Shown here one piece after another: positions 24,014-30,766 of a stretch of 64,000 nt of DNA. The number at the start of each line of letters is the position of its first letter. Position 1 is the stretch's first letter. This DNA is from JAJDNH01 sp964552395 (GTDB taxonomy: Bacteria; Acidobacteriota; Thermoanaerobaculia; Thermoanaerobaculales; Sulfomarinibacteraceae). Position numbers and translations under genes: made by a program. Under the pieces are notes generated by a model. That model was not told the origin of the DNA, did not search any database, and saw only the letters and a program-made list of their open reading frames with translations. The DNA lies in assembly GCA_964552395.1 (NCBI GenBank), contig CAZKGM010000011.1, forward strand, positions 1 through 64,000, read 5' to 3'.

Positions 24014-24607
24014 TCAGCCACCTCCGCCGATGCGGTCCTGGAACTCGGGCGTTGCCTCGAGGTTGGAGAGCATGTCTTCGTGGAACTGCGGGATCACCAC
24101 CTTGGCCACCAGGGTATCGGGGCTCTCGAACACCGCGACCGCGAGGTCGACCGCAGCCTCGACATCGGCCACGTCGCCCGTAAACACGCAGTACGCCTTG
24201 CCACCGAGGCGGTCCGCGAGACGGATCTCCAGCAAGCCCACCTCGGCACCCTTGACGCCACGATCAGCTGCTCCAACGGTGGCCGCCACCGTGCGCGTCT
24301 CGACCACCCCCAGTGCCTCGCCGAGGATCCGCCCCCGCACGCCACGCAGGGCCGACAGCACATCGGGGTGAACGCCGGGCAGGAAGACATGGTCCACGAG
24401 CGCCTCGGCACCCGCCGCCAGCCCGGCGGCGAAAGCCTCCTCCACGCTCGCCACATCGCCGCCCACCAGCACCAGGTACTTTCCTGGGTGGACGGTGCCG
24501 GCATAGGCCACCTCGACCGGGGCGCGCTTGACCATGGCGTCGCCGGCGCGGACGCCGATGGCGATGGAGTCGAACTCGAGGAGAGCGATAGCCGGGTACA
24601 TGGTCAT
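24014..24607 (-). CDS. BMC-T tandem-domain shell protein (197 aa)
   Basis: Two successive BMC folds are visible: residues about 5-90 (ALLEFDSIAIGVRAGDAMVK) and about 95-185 (ALGVVETRTVAATVGAADRG). The protein forms trimers that look like hexamers and usually hold a larger pore. It overlaps the aldehyde dehydrogenase gene (ATGA), so shell and core are co-translated. No Cys-based Fe-S motif of the PduT type is present. Confidence 0.92.
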   Translation of the reverse strand: MTMYPAIALLEFDSIAIGVRAGDAMVKRAPVEVAYAGTVHPGKYLVLVGGDVASVEEAFAAGLAAGAEALVDHVFLPGVHPDVLSALRGVRGRILGEALGVVETRTVAATVGAADRGVKGAEVGLLEIRLADRLGGKAYCVFTGDVADVEAAVDLAVAVFESPDTLVAKVVIPQFHEDMLSNLEATPEFQDRIGGGG

Positions 24608-26040
24608 ACGATCCGCAGGCCGCCGGCGACCGTCATGCGGCGCTCACGCGAGAAACTGCGAGGGCGGGTCAGACCCTCACCCGTGGGGCTTGCGATCGAG
24701 AACGAGCTGAAGCCCTCGCCGCCGTCACCGAGCCCGGCCAGGTTGGCGGCATTGGCGACGAAGATGCTGACATCGATCTCGCGCGCCATGCGGGTAATGG
24801 CGTTGACGTCACGCGAGTAGATCGAGGCCGTGTGGCCGCAGCCGCGCTCGGCGCGAATCGCAAGGTCGATGGCTGCGTCGACATCCCTGACACGCACCAC
24901 CGGCAGCACCGGCATCATCTGCTCGGTCCAGACCAGGCTGTGCTCCTTCGGCACGTCGGCCACCGCCAGCCGAATGTTGCCGTTGGCGCGAATACCGATC
25001 TCCGCCAGGATCGTGCCCGCGTTGAGGCCGATCCAGCGCGGGTTGATGCGCCCCGGTCGCTCGCCCTCGCCGAGCTCGGCGAAGATCACCCGCTCGAGGC
25101 GCCTCAGCTCGTGCTCGGCGAGCACGTGGGCTCCGTTTGCCGCCATCGCCCGCAGCAGGCCATCAGCAACCGACGCCACCACGAACACCTCCTTCTCGTC
25201 GGTGCAGATGAGGTTGTTGTCGAAGGAGGCCCCGCGCACGATCTCTCGTCCTGCGAGCTCGATGTCGGCGTTGGCATCGACCACCACCGGCGGGTTGCCC
25301 GGCCCGGCGAGGATTGCACGCTTCGAGGTCTTGCGCGCCTCTTCCACGACGCCGGGCCCGCCCGTGACCAGCAGGATCCGCACCCGCGGGTGGCGCATGA
25401 GACGCTGTGCGGTCTCGATCGTGGGCTCCGGCACCGCCGCGACGAGATCCGCAGGGCCGCCGGCGCTGGTGATCGCACGATTGATCCATCGGATGCACTG
25501 CACCGAGACCGCCTTGGCGTTGGGGTGGGCGTTGAAAACCACAGCGTTGCCGGCCGACACCGCAGCGATCGAGTTGTTGATGATGGTGGCGGTTGGATTG
25601 GTAGTGGGAGTGATCGCGCCAATGACGCCGAACGGTGCGTACTCGGTGAGGGTCAGCCCCTTGTCCCCGCTCCACACCTGCGGCTCGAGGTCCTCCGGGC
25701 CGGGCGTCTTGGCGATGACCAGCAGGTTCTTCAGCTCCTTGTCATCGGCACGGCCGAGGCCGGTCTCATCATGGGCCATTTGCGCCAGCTCCCGCGCCCG
25801 GGCCCGCATCTCACGGCGCACGGCATCGATGATCCGATGCCGCTGCTTCAGACCCATCGAGCGATAGCCCTGGAACGCCCTTGTCGCCGCGGCCACCGCC
25901 GCGTCGACGGTAGCGTGGATGCCGTCGCCGGGAGTCGCGGCCGGACCGGCCGCGGGCGACGGGGCCACGGTTGGGCCGGAGAGCTTCAGGCGCACCCGCT
26001 CGATGATGCCCTGGACCTCCTCTTCCGGTACCGTCAGCAT
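24604..26040 (-). CDS. CoA-acylating aldehyde dehydrogenase, PduP/EutE-like, with N-terminal targeting helix (478 aa)
   Basis: The fold and motifs match PduP/EutE: TPTTNPTATIINN near residue 145, catalytic Cys279 in FDNNLICTDEKEV, and GGPGVVEEA near 227. The enzyme oxidises an aldehyde to its acyl-CoA with NAD+. Residues 1-21 (acidic start, then EVQGIIERVRLKL) form a short amphipathic helix, and a Pro/Ala/Gly linker (21-40) joins it to the catalytic domain, the layout of BMC encapsulation peptides. It lies in the shell operon between BMC-P and BMC-T genes and is the signature core enzyme of a metabolosome. Likely substrate is acetaldehyde from the DeoC aldolase. Confidence 0.95.
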   Translation of the reverse strand: MLTVPEEEVQGIIERVRLKLSGPTVAPSPAAGPAATPGDGIHATVDAAVAAATRAFQGYRSMGLKQRHRIIDAVRREMRARARELAQMAHDETGLGRADDKELKNLLVIAKTPGPEDLEPQVWSGDKGLTLTEYAPFGVIGAITPTTNPTATIINNSIAAVSAGNAVVFNAHPNAKAVSVQCIRWINRAITSAGGPADLVAAVPEPTIETAQRLMRHPRVRILLVTGGPGVVEEARKTSKRAILAGPGNPPVVVDANADIELAGREIVRGASFDNNLICTDEKEVFVVASVADGLLRAMAANGAHVLAEHELRRLERVIFAELGEGERPGRINPRWIGLNAGTILAEIGIRANGNIRLAVADVPKEHSLVWTEQMMPVLPVVRVRDVDAAIDLAIRAERGCGHTASIYSRDVNAITRMAREIDVSIFVANAANLAGLGDGGEGFSSFSIASPTGEGLTRPRSFSRERRMTVAGGLRIV

Positions 26041-26151
26041 GGCTGATCGCCCATCGATCTCACCCCCCGCTCCTCACGCCGGCCGCAGCGACGGGGCAAC
26101 CTTCGATGACCGCCCCGAAGGACCGTCGGGCGCCCATCGCCATGGCTCCGG

Positions 26152-26466
26152 TCAGCTCGCCCACTCGCCGTCCGCCGGCGTCTTCCGGTAGACCTCCGCG
26201 CCCCCGACCTCCCAGCTGTCGACAATGGCCATGATGACGGCGTCGCACGGCCGGTCGCGCGTGGCCTCCGTCTGTCGCGCCGACGACCCCGAGGCCCACA
26301 GGACGACGTCATCGAGCCCTGCCCCGACGGCGTCCACCGCCACCACGTGGCCCCCGCTCTCGGACCCGTCGACGTCGAGCTGGCGTACGACGAGGAGCTT
26401 CTGCCCGGCCAGGCCTTCGTCCTTGCGGCTGGCCACCAGAGTGCCCGCTACTCGGCCGAGCAGCAT
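26152..26466 (-). CDS. BMC-P shell vertex protein, copy 1 (104 aa)
   Basis: Starts MLLGRVAGTLVAS and contains KLLVVRQLD and VAVDAVGAGLDDVVLWASGS, the EutN/CcmL signature. It has a C-terminal extension of about 12 residues (from EVYRKT) compared with the other two copies. ATGA overlap couples it to the BMC-H gene. About 110 bases without an obvious feature separate it from the aldehyde dehydrogenase gene. Confidence 0.93.
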   Translation of the reverse strand: MLLGRVAGTLVASRKDEGLAGQKLLVVRQLDVDGSESGGHVVAVDAVGAGLDDVVLWASGSSARQTEATRDRPCDAVIMAIVDSWEVGGAEVYRKTPADGEWAS

Positions 26467-26777
26467 CAGCCCTTGCCCTTGGCCTCGCCGGCGGCTTGGT
26501 CCGCGCGGCCGAGGGGCAGGACGGTATCGATGTTGGCGTGCGGCCGGGCAATGACATGGGTGGAAACGACCTCACCCACGGTCTGGGCGCCGCGGACGCC
26601 CGCATCCACCGCTGCCTTGACCGCCGCCACGTCGCCGCGCACGATCGCCGTGACATAGCCGCCGCCGGTCTTCTCGTATGACACGAACTCGACCTTGGCC
26701 GCCTTGACCATCGCGTCGGCGGCCTCCACCATGGCCGCAAAACCCCGAGTCTCGATCATGCCTAGCGCCTCAGCCAT
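26466..26777 (-). CDS. BMC-H hexameric shell protein (103 aa)
   Basis: AAGGAG precedes the ATG by 5 bases. The product is a single canonical BMC domain: ALGMIETRGFAAMVEAADAM, YEKTGGGYVTAIVRGDV and VISTH-like VVSTHVIARPH, very close to the main Haliangium-type hexamer as I recall it. BMC-H makes up most of the shell facets. It is the only BMC-H gene in the operon. Confidence 0.96.
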   Translation of the reverse strand: MAEALGMIETRGFAAMVEAADAMVKAAKVEFVSYEKTGGGYVTAIVRGDVAAVKAAVDAGVRGAQTVGEVVSTHVIARPHANIDTVLPLGRADQAAGEAKGKG

Positions 26778-26846
26778 TGAGCTCTCCTTTCGGAACCGTC
26801 GTTGTCATGTCCTCGATCCGTGTTTCGGAGGCGAGGGCTCTTGCTC

Positions 26847-27479
26847 TCACTGGTTGTCCTCCTGCCGTCCCTCCACACCCTCGATCGCCGCCGCCGCCGC
26901 CCGCCACCCGACATCGATGTCTCGCTCCTCGCCGCCGAGGTAGACGCGACCCATGGAGCCGAACGCGCGCACCTCGAGGATGTTGATCTCCGCCGCCTTC
27001 TCCGCCTCGTTGGCGGCCAGCGCGGCGTACGCCGCTGGCTCCACCTCGAGCACATACAGGGTCTGCCCCGGAATGATCATGTGCCCGTGCCGCATGCGGT
27101 TGATGAGCTGCGCCTGGTGGTCGTCGAGGTGACGGATCACCTGGCTGGAGAGCACCCGCGGCTTGCGGCGGTCTGCCTCGGTCAGGCCGAGCTCGGCGAG
27201 GATCGCGGCGCCGGCGGCCCGGGTATCGGCCTGCGACTCCGAGTGCACCTCGAGGAGGCCGTAGTAGCGCTCGACGATCTGCATCCCGGGGCGCACATGC
27301 GTCGCCTTCAGGGCGACATCGGTGAGGCGGTTGATCTCAATCCCCGGTGAGATCTCGACGTACAGCGAGGCGTCGGCGGCCAGCGGCAGGAAGCCCTGCG
27401 CGATGGTTCCGAGGAACGCCGCGTACTGCGGCTGCAGTGAGTCGAGAAACACGTACGAACGAAGATCAATATGATTCAC
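26847..27479 (-). CDS. BMC-T tandem-domain shell protein, stacking type (210 aa)
   Basis: Two BMC domains, the first permuted: YVFLDSLQPQYAAFLGT opens the protein, and RVLSSQVIRHLDDHQAQLIN and TLYVLEVEPAAYAALAANEAEKAA follow. This closely resembles the double-stacking BMC-T group of the Haliangium shell. I place the start at GTG 27479 because GGAGG is 5 bases upstream; the ATG at 27491 contains that same GGAGG and would lack a site of its own. Either start overlaps the DeoC gene end. Confidence 0.92.
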   Translation of the reverse strand: MNHIDLRSYVFLDSLQPQYAAFLGTIAQGFLPLAADASLYVEISPGIEINRLTDVALKATHVRPGMQIVERYYGLLEVHSESQADTRAAGAAILAELGLTEADRRKPRVLSSQVIRHLDDHQAQLINRMRHGHMIIPGQTLYVLEVEPAAYAALAANEAEKAAEINILEVRAFGSMGRVYLGGEERDIDVGWRAAAAAIEGVEGRQEDNQ

Positions 27480-28296
27480 CGGAGCCTCCATCCTCGCCGG
27501 TCACGATGCGCACGCCCGCCGATGCCCCGATCCGGGTGGCGCCGGCGGTGATCATCTGGCGCACCTCCTCCGCGGTATGAATCCCTCCTGCGGCCTTGAC
27601 CCCCATCCTCGAGCCTACGGTCTCCCGCATCAGGGCAACGTCGAACACCGTCGCTCCGCCGGGCCCGAACCCGGTCGAGGTCTTTACGAAGTGGGCGTGG
27701 CCCACCTGCGCCAGCCGGCAGGCGACAACCTTCTCCTCGTCGGTCAAATACGCGGCTTCGATGATCACCTTGTTGAGCGCCCCCACCTCCCGGCAGGCAT
27801 CGCTGACACCGGCGACGTCCCGCCTCACGAGGTCGTGGTCTGAGCCCTTGAGAGCACCGATGTTGATGACCATGTCGATCTCACGCGCACCTTCTCGAAG
27901 CGCCCGGCGCGCTTCCATCGCCTTGATCTCGGGCGTGTTCGCTCCGAGCGGAAAGCCGACCACTGAAGCCACCGTCACCCGGCTCAATCGCAGCCTACGG
28001 GCGGCACGGGCCACCCACGCCGGGTTGATGCAGACGGCGGCGAAACGGTACTCGACCGCCTCGTCACAGAGGCGATCAATGTCCGCCGGGGTCGCGTCGG
28101 GGCGCAGCAGGGTGTGGTCGATGTAGGCGGCGAGGCCCTCTGGAACATCCGCCCCGTTGCCGCAGTAGCCGAGGCGGGCCGCCCCGTTGGCAACCACCTG
28201 GTCGGCGTGCTCGAGGCCCTGCTCCGAGTCCCGCCCCTCCAGTGCCGCAAGCACCTGGCGCGTTACCACCTCGATGAGCTCGTCGCGATCGATCAT
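27466..28296 (-). CDS. deoC: Deoxyribose-phosphate aldolase with N-terminal targeting helix (276 aa)
   Basis: All class I DERA residues are visible: Asp141 in EIDMVINIGAL, Schiff-base Lys205 in HFVKTSTGFGPGGAT and Lys234 in GVKAAGGIHT. It splits 2-deoxyribose 5-phosphate into acetaldehyde and glyceraldehyde 3-phosphate. The catalytic domain begins near residue 57 (AYIDHTLL); before it lies an extension whose first 20 residues (RDELIEVVTRQVLAAL) form an amphipathic helix like BMC encapsulation peptides. The ATG overlaps the RpiB stop (ATGA). It supplies the aldehyde for the co-encoded aldehyde dehydrogenase. Confidence 0.95.
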   Translation of the reverse strand: MIDRDELIEVVTRQVLAALEGRDSEQGLEHADQVVANGAARLGYCGNGADVPEGLAAYIDHTLLRPDATPADIDRLCDEAVEYRFAAVCINPAWVARAARRLRLSRVTVASVVGFPLGANTPEIKAMEARRALREGAREIDMVINIGALKGSDHDLVRRDVAGVSDACREVGALNKVIIEAAYLTDEEKVVACRLAQVGHAHFVKTSTGFGPGGATVFDVALMRETVGSRMGVKAAGGIHTAEEVRQMITAGATRIGASAGVRIVTGEDGGSGESY

Positions 28297-28847
28297 GAGC
28301 CGTCCCTCGGCCGCAGGTAGCGCTGCTCGATGTCGGTAATCAAACCGACTCTCCGTGCGTGGCGGCCCGGTCCCCACGGCGTCTGCAGCCACTCGTCGAC
28401 GATTTGCCGGGCCAGGCTGTCACCCACCAGGCCGGCGCCGAGCGTGAGCACGTTGGCATGGTTGTGGTCGCGGCTGTTGCGGGCCGTTGACAGGTCGTGG
28501 CAGAGGGCGGCGCGAACGCCCGGCACCTTGTTGGCCACCATGCACGAGCCGATCCCGGCGCCGTCAATGACGATGCCCCAGCGGCAGGAACCACCGGCTA
28601 CCAGGCGAGCCACCTCGTGGGCGAAGTCGGGGTAGTCCACCGAATTGGGGCCGCTGCAGCCGCAGTCGTGCACCGCCAGTCCCTGCTGCTGCAGGTGCTC
28701 GATCAGGAGCTGCTTGAGACGGAAGCCACCGTGATCGGCGCCGATCGCGATGGCCTCGCCCCCGCCGCTGGGATTGTCACCCTTGGCGCCGAGGGCGGCA
28801 TCCACCACGCGACTCACGAGGCTTCGGACGTCGTCCTCGGTTGTCAT
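28293..28847 (-). CDS. RpiB/LacAB-family sugar-phosphate isomerase with N-terminal targeting helix (184 aa)
   Basis: GAGGT lies 6 bases before the ATG. The RpiB core spans about residues 32-180: GADHGGFRLK (His39), NSVDYPDFA, GAGIGSCMVANK and SRDHNHANV (His128). The residue that is the catalytic Cys66 base in E. coli RpiB is Asp95 here (GIVIDGAG). Residues 1-20 (EDDVRSLVSRVVDAAL) resemble a BMC encapsulation peptide, joined by a Gly/Ser/Pro linker. It probably interconverts an aldose and ketose phosphate feeding the DeoC aldolase; the exact sugar is unknown. Confidence 0.9.
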   Translation of the reverse strand: MTTEDDVRSLVSRVVDAALGAKGDNPSGGGEAIAIGADHGGFRLKQLLIEHLQQQGLAVHDCGCSGPNSVDYPDFAHEVARLVAGGSCRWGIVIDGAGIGSCMVANKVPGVRAALCHDLSTARNSRDHNHANVLTLGAGLVGDSLARQIVDEWLQTPWGPGRHARRVGLITDIEQRYLRPRDGS

Positions 28848-28893
28848 CCGCCGACCTCACCAACCGTCGCCGGGCGCGGTCGCAGCGGCCGCC

Positions 28894-29565
28894 TCACCAC
28901 GCCCTCCAGTCAAGCTCCCGCGACGCCCTCCGCTGCTGACTCGGCTTGCGCGTTGGCGGCTGAACGGTCTTCTGGCCCCGGCTTGCGAGCAGCCCGACGT
29001 AGCACCGCAGCTGGGCCGTTGCGACGTCGAGCGGCGCCAGGCTGCGGGAAACGCGGGCCTGGATCACCGCGCCCTCAACGACCGACAGGATCAGCCCTGC
29101 CAGAGCCCCCCGGTCGACACCCACCGCCAGGCGATCGCCGGCTCGGGCGAGCAACGCCTCCATTCCGTCCGACCAGGTGGCAAAGAGCTCCGAGAGCTTG
29201 GGTCTGACCTGGGGGTGGCTGCCGCCGAGCTCGGCGGCAAGGGTCCCGAGCGGGCTGCCGAGCCCAAAGCCGTTGTCCTCGAGGTGCCGGCGGTAGTAGC
29301 CGAGAACCGAGAAGATGCGCTCGATGGGGTCCTCGGTCGCGGCCGTTGCGGGCCCGAACACCTCGCCCTCGAGCACCTCGCCGACGTGATCCAGCACCGC
29401 CAGCAGCAGGTCCTCCTTGGTCGGGAAGAAGTGGTAGAAGCTGCCGCTGGTCGCTCCCGCCTGCTGCATGATCGCGTTAACGCCGGTCGCGGCGTATCCC
29501 TGGCGCCAGAACAGCTCAGCCGCGGTCCTGACCAGGCGCTCCCGGGTTGTCGATCGGCGTGCCAC
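28894..29565 (-). CDS. TetR-family regulator upstream of the BMC operon (223 aa)
   Basis: GTG 29565 is taken as start because GGAGG lies about 9 bases upstream. Residues about 10-55 form the TetR helix-turn-helix (GYAATGVNAIMQQAGATSGSFYHFFPTKEDLL is the region; the key part is the HTH followed by FYHFFP). The ligand domain is AcrR-like. It is 46 bases ahead of rpiB on the same strand, and its own promoter carries a perfect inverted repeat, so it likely represses itself and the microcompartment operon. The inducer may be the organelle's substrate. Confidence 0.88.
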   Translation of the reverse strand: MARRSTTRERLVRTAAELFWRQGYAATGVNAIMQQAGATSGSFYHFFPTKEDLLLAVLDHVGEVLEGEVFGPATAATEDPIERIFSVLGYYRRHLEDNGFGLGSPLGTLAAELGGSHPQVRPKLSELFATWSDGMEALLARAGDRLAVGVDRGALAGLILSVVEGAVIQARVSRSLAPLDVATAQLRCYVGLLASRGQKTVQPPTRKPSQQRRASRELDWRAW

Positions 29566-29586
29566 CGAGGTCAACCTCCACACTTT

Positions 29587-29608
29587 GATCGTTCTAAGTG
29601 GAACGATC
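29587..29608. promoter_or_regulatory. TetR operator (8-bp perfect inverted repeat)
   Basis: GATCGTTC (29587-29594) and GAACGATC (29601-29608) are exact reverse complements with a 6-base spacer. The site lies at or just after the expected transcription start of the TetR/BMC promoter, where binding would block initiation. It also spans the stop codon of the small gene at 29594-29905. Confidence 0.8.
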
Positions 29609-29905
29609 TATACACATCATGATAGGGCCCAGAGGTTCCGCTGTCAATATCGACAGTCGTCGGCTCCCATGCGGCAGCAACTGCTTCTTGGGGTAGAGCT
29701 TTCTCTCCAGCTCGTGGAGGCTGGCGGCGACCCATGGGGCGAGTAGTGGGGCTTCGCTCGCAGCGTCGAGCTCGGCCAGCAGACGGCTGTACTCCTCCCG
29801 GTGTTGCACGAGGTCCGCGTAGTCGAGGAAGTTGTGAGGGTTGATCCAGCACCACGGGCGGTCGAGGAGGTCGGGCGAGCCGGCGGGGAGGATCATCTCC
29901 GACAT
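29594..29905 (-). CDS. Small hypothetical protein (103 aa)
   Basis: GGGAGGG precedes the ATG at 29905 (a second ATG three codons on is possible). The first 75 residues look protein-like, with NPHNFLDYADLVQHREEYSR and a helical, charged middle (LHELERKLYPKK). The last 25 residues coincide with the promoter and operator of the tetR gene and have different codon use, so the original 3' end may have been lost or overwritten. I recognise no family. Confidence 0.45.
   Translation of the reverse strand: MSEMILPAGSPDLLDRPWCWINPHNFLDYADLVQHREEYSRLLAELDAASEAPLLAPWVAASLHELERKLYPKKQLLPHGSRRLSILTAEPLGPIMMCIDRST
29619..29647 (-). promoter_or_regulatory. Sigma-70 promoter for tetR and the BMC operon
   Basis: On the minus strand TTGACA (29647-29642) and TATCAT (29624-29619) are separated by exactly 17 bases. 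The near-palindrome CTGTCAATATCGACAG (29641-29656) overlaps the -35 box and may be a second regulatory site. No other strong promoter was seen between tetR and rpiB, so this one may drive the whole unit. Confidence 0.8.
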
Positions 29906-29997
29906 TCCCTCCCTCCCGCACTACGTGCTCTGGCACGAGCGGTCCTCCGCAGCAGCCCCCGGGACCAGCCTCTCGGGCCGGTGACGGGGACCGGGTC

Positions 29998-30026
29998 TTG
30001 ACAGCTGAGAATCACGATTCTATTTT
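29998..30026 (+). promoter_or_regulatory. Promoter and operator of the efflux operon
   Basis: TTGACA (29998-30003) and TATTTT (30021-30026) are 17 bases apart. The spacer contains the perfect palindrome AGAATC-AC-GATTCT (30008-30021), well placed for a TetR-family repressor to exclude RNA polymerase. A degenerate half (CCTGATTC) follows at about 30033-30040. Confidence 0.75.
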
Positions 30027-30157
30027 CAGAACCCTGATTCCGACCTGCACTACGCAGCGGGATCTGCAGAGATGCGAGCAGCAACCCCAGCCGCAGGGCC
30101 GACAAGGCGGCTGGTTTCCCGCTGGGCCTGGCGACTGCTGCTGCAGGAGGTGCTGGA

Positions 30158-30766
30158 TTGAGCACACGACGAGCCAGGGAGAAGGCACTGCGCCGAGAGC
30201 TGGTGCTCCAGGCCGCCGAGCGTGTGTTCGGACGCCGCCCGTTCCACGAGGCCACTATGCTGATGGTGGCCACGGAGGCAGACCTGGGGATGCAGAGCCT
30301 GTACGAGCAGTTCCCTTCCAAGCAGACCCTCTACGAGACCGTCATTCTCCACCGGGCTCGCACGTTCCAGGCACGGCTCGAGGAGGCGCTGGCCAGCCTC
30401 ACGGATCCCCTCGATCAGCTCACGGCAGTCGCCCGGGTGCGGGCGCGGATGTTTACCGAAGCGCCAGCGTTCCTGCCCGTGTTCCTGGCAGAAAGGGTGC
30501 GCTGCAACTGGGGCGTGAGGTCGCGATCGAGCCGGCGGATCGGCGGCGTCATGAGGGAGGCCACGCACCGGCTACAAGGAATCATCGAGCGCGCCGTCGC
30601 CGACGGCAGTCTGCGGCGCGAGGAGCCTGACTTTCTGGTCCATCTCTTCAATGACACCCTTACGGCGGCCCTCTACGCTCACCGGAACCATCCACGGGAG
30701 GACATTGAAACATGCATCCAACGCGCCATTCGGGCCTTCCTCCACGGTACGGCAGCCGCGTCATGA
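30158..30766 (+). CDS. TetR-family repressor of the efflux operon (202 aa)
   Basis: A TTG start at 30158 is chosen because AGGAGGTG lies 5 bases upstream and no ATG fits the N-terminus. Residues about 10-55 are a TetR helix-turn-helix, with SLYEQFPSKQTLYE as the usual recognition-helix end. It is the first gene of the efflux operon, overlapping the TolC-like gene by 4 bases, and the palindrome within its own promoter suggests autorepression. Confidence 0.88.
   Translation: MSTRRAREKALRRELVLQAAERVFGRRPFHEATMLMVATEADLGMQSLYEQFPSKQTLYETVILHRARTFQARLEEALASLTDPLDQLTAVARVRARMFTEAPAFLPVFLAERVRCNWGVRSRSSRRIGGVMREATHRLQGIIERAVADGSLRREEPDFLVHLFNDTLTAALYAHRNHPREDIETCIQRAIRAFLHGTAAAS

Noticed and set aside
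24832..26046. 404-codon open frame opposite the aldehyde dehydrogenase
   Set aside because: Shadow of a gene with clear catalytic motifs; composition typical of antisense GC-rich frames.
23456..28847. Carboxysome, Pdu or Eut microcompartment
   Set aside because: No RuBisCO, carbonic anhydrase, diol dehydratase or ethanolamine lyase genes; the enzymes are DeoC, RpiB-like and a CoA-acylating dehydrogenase.
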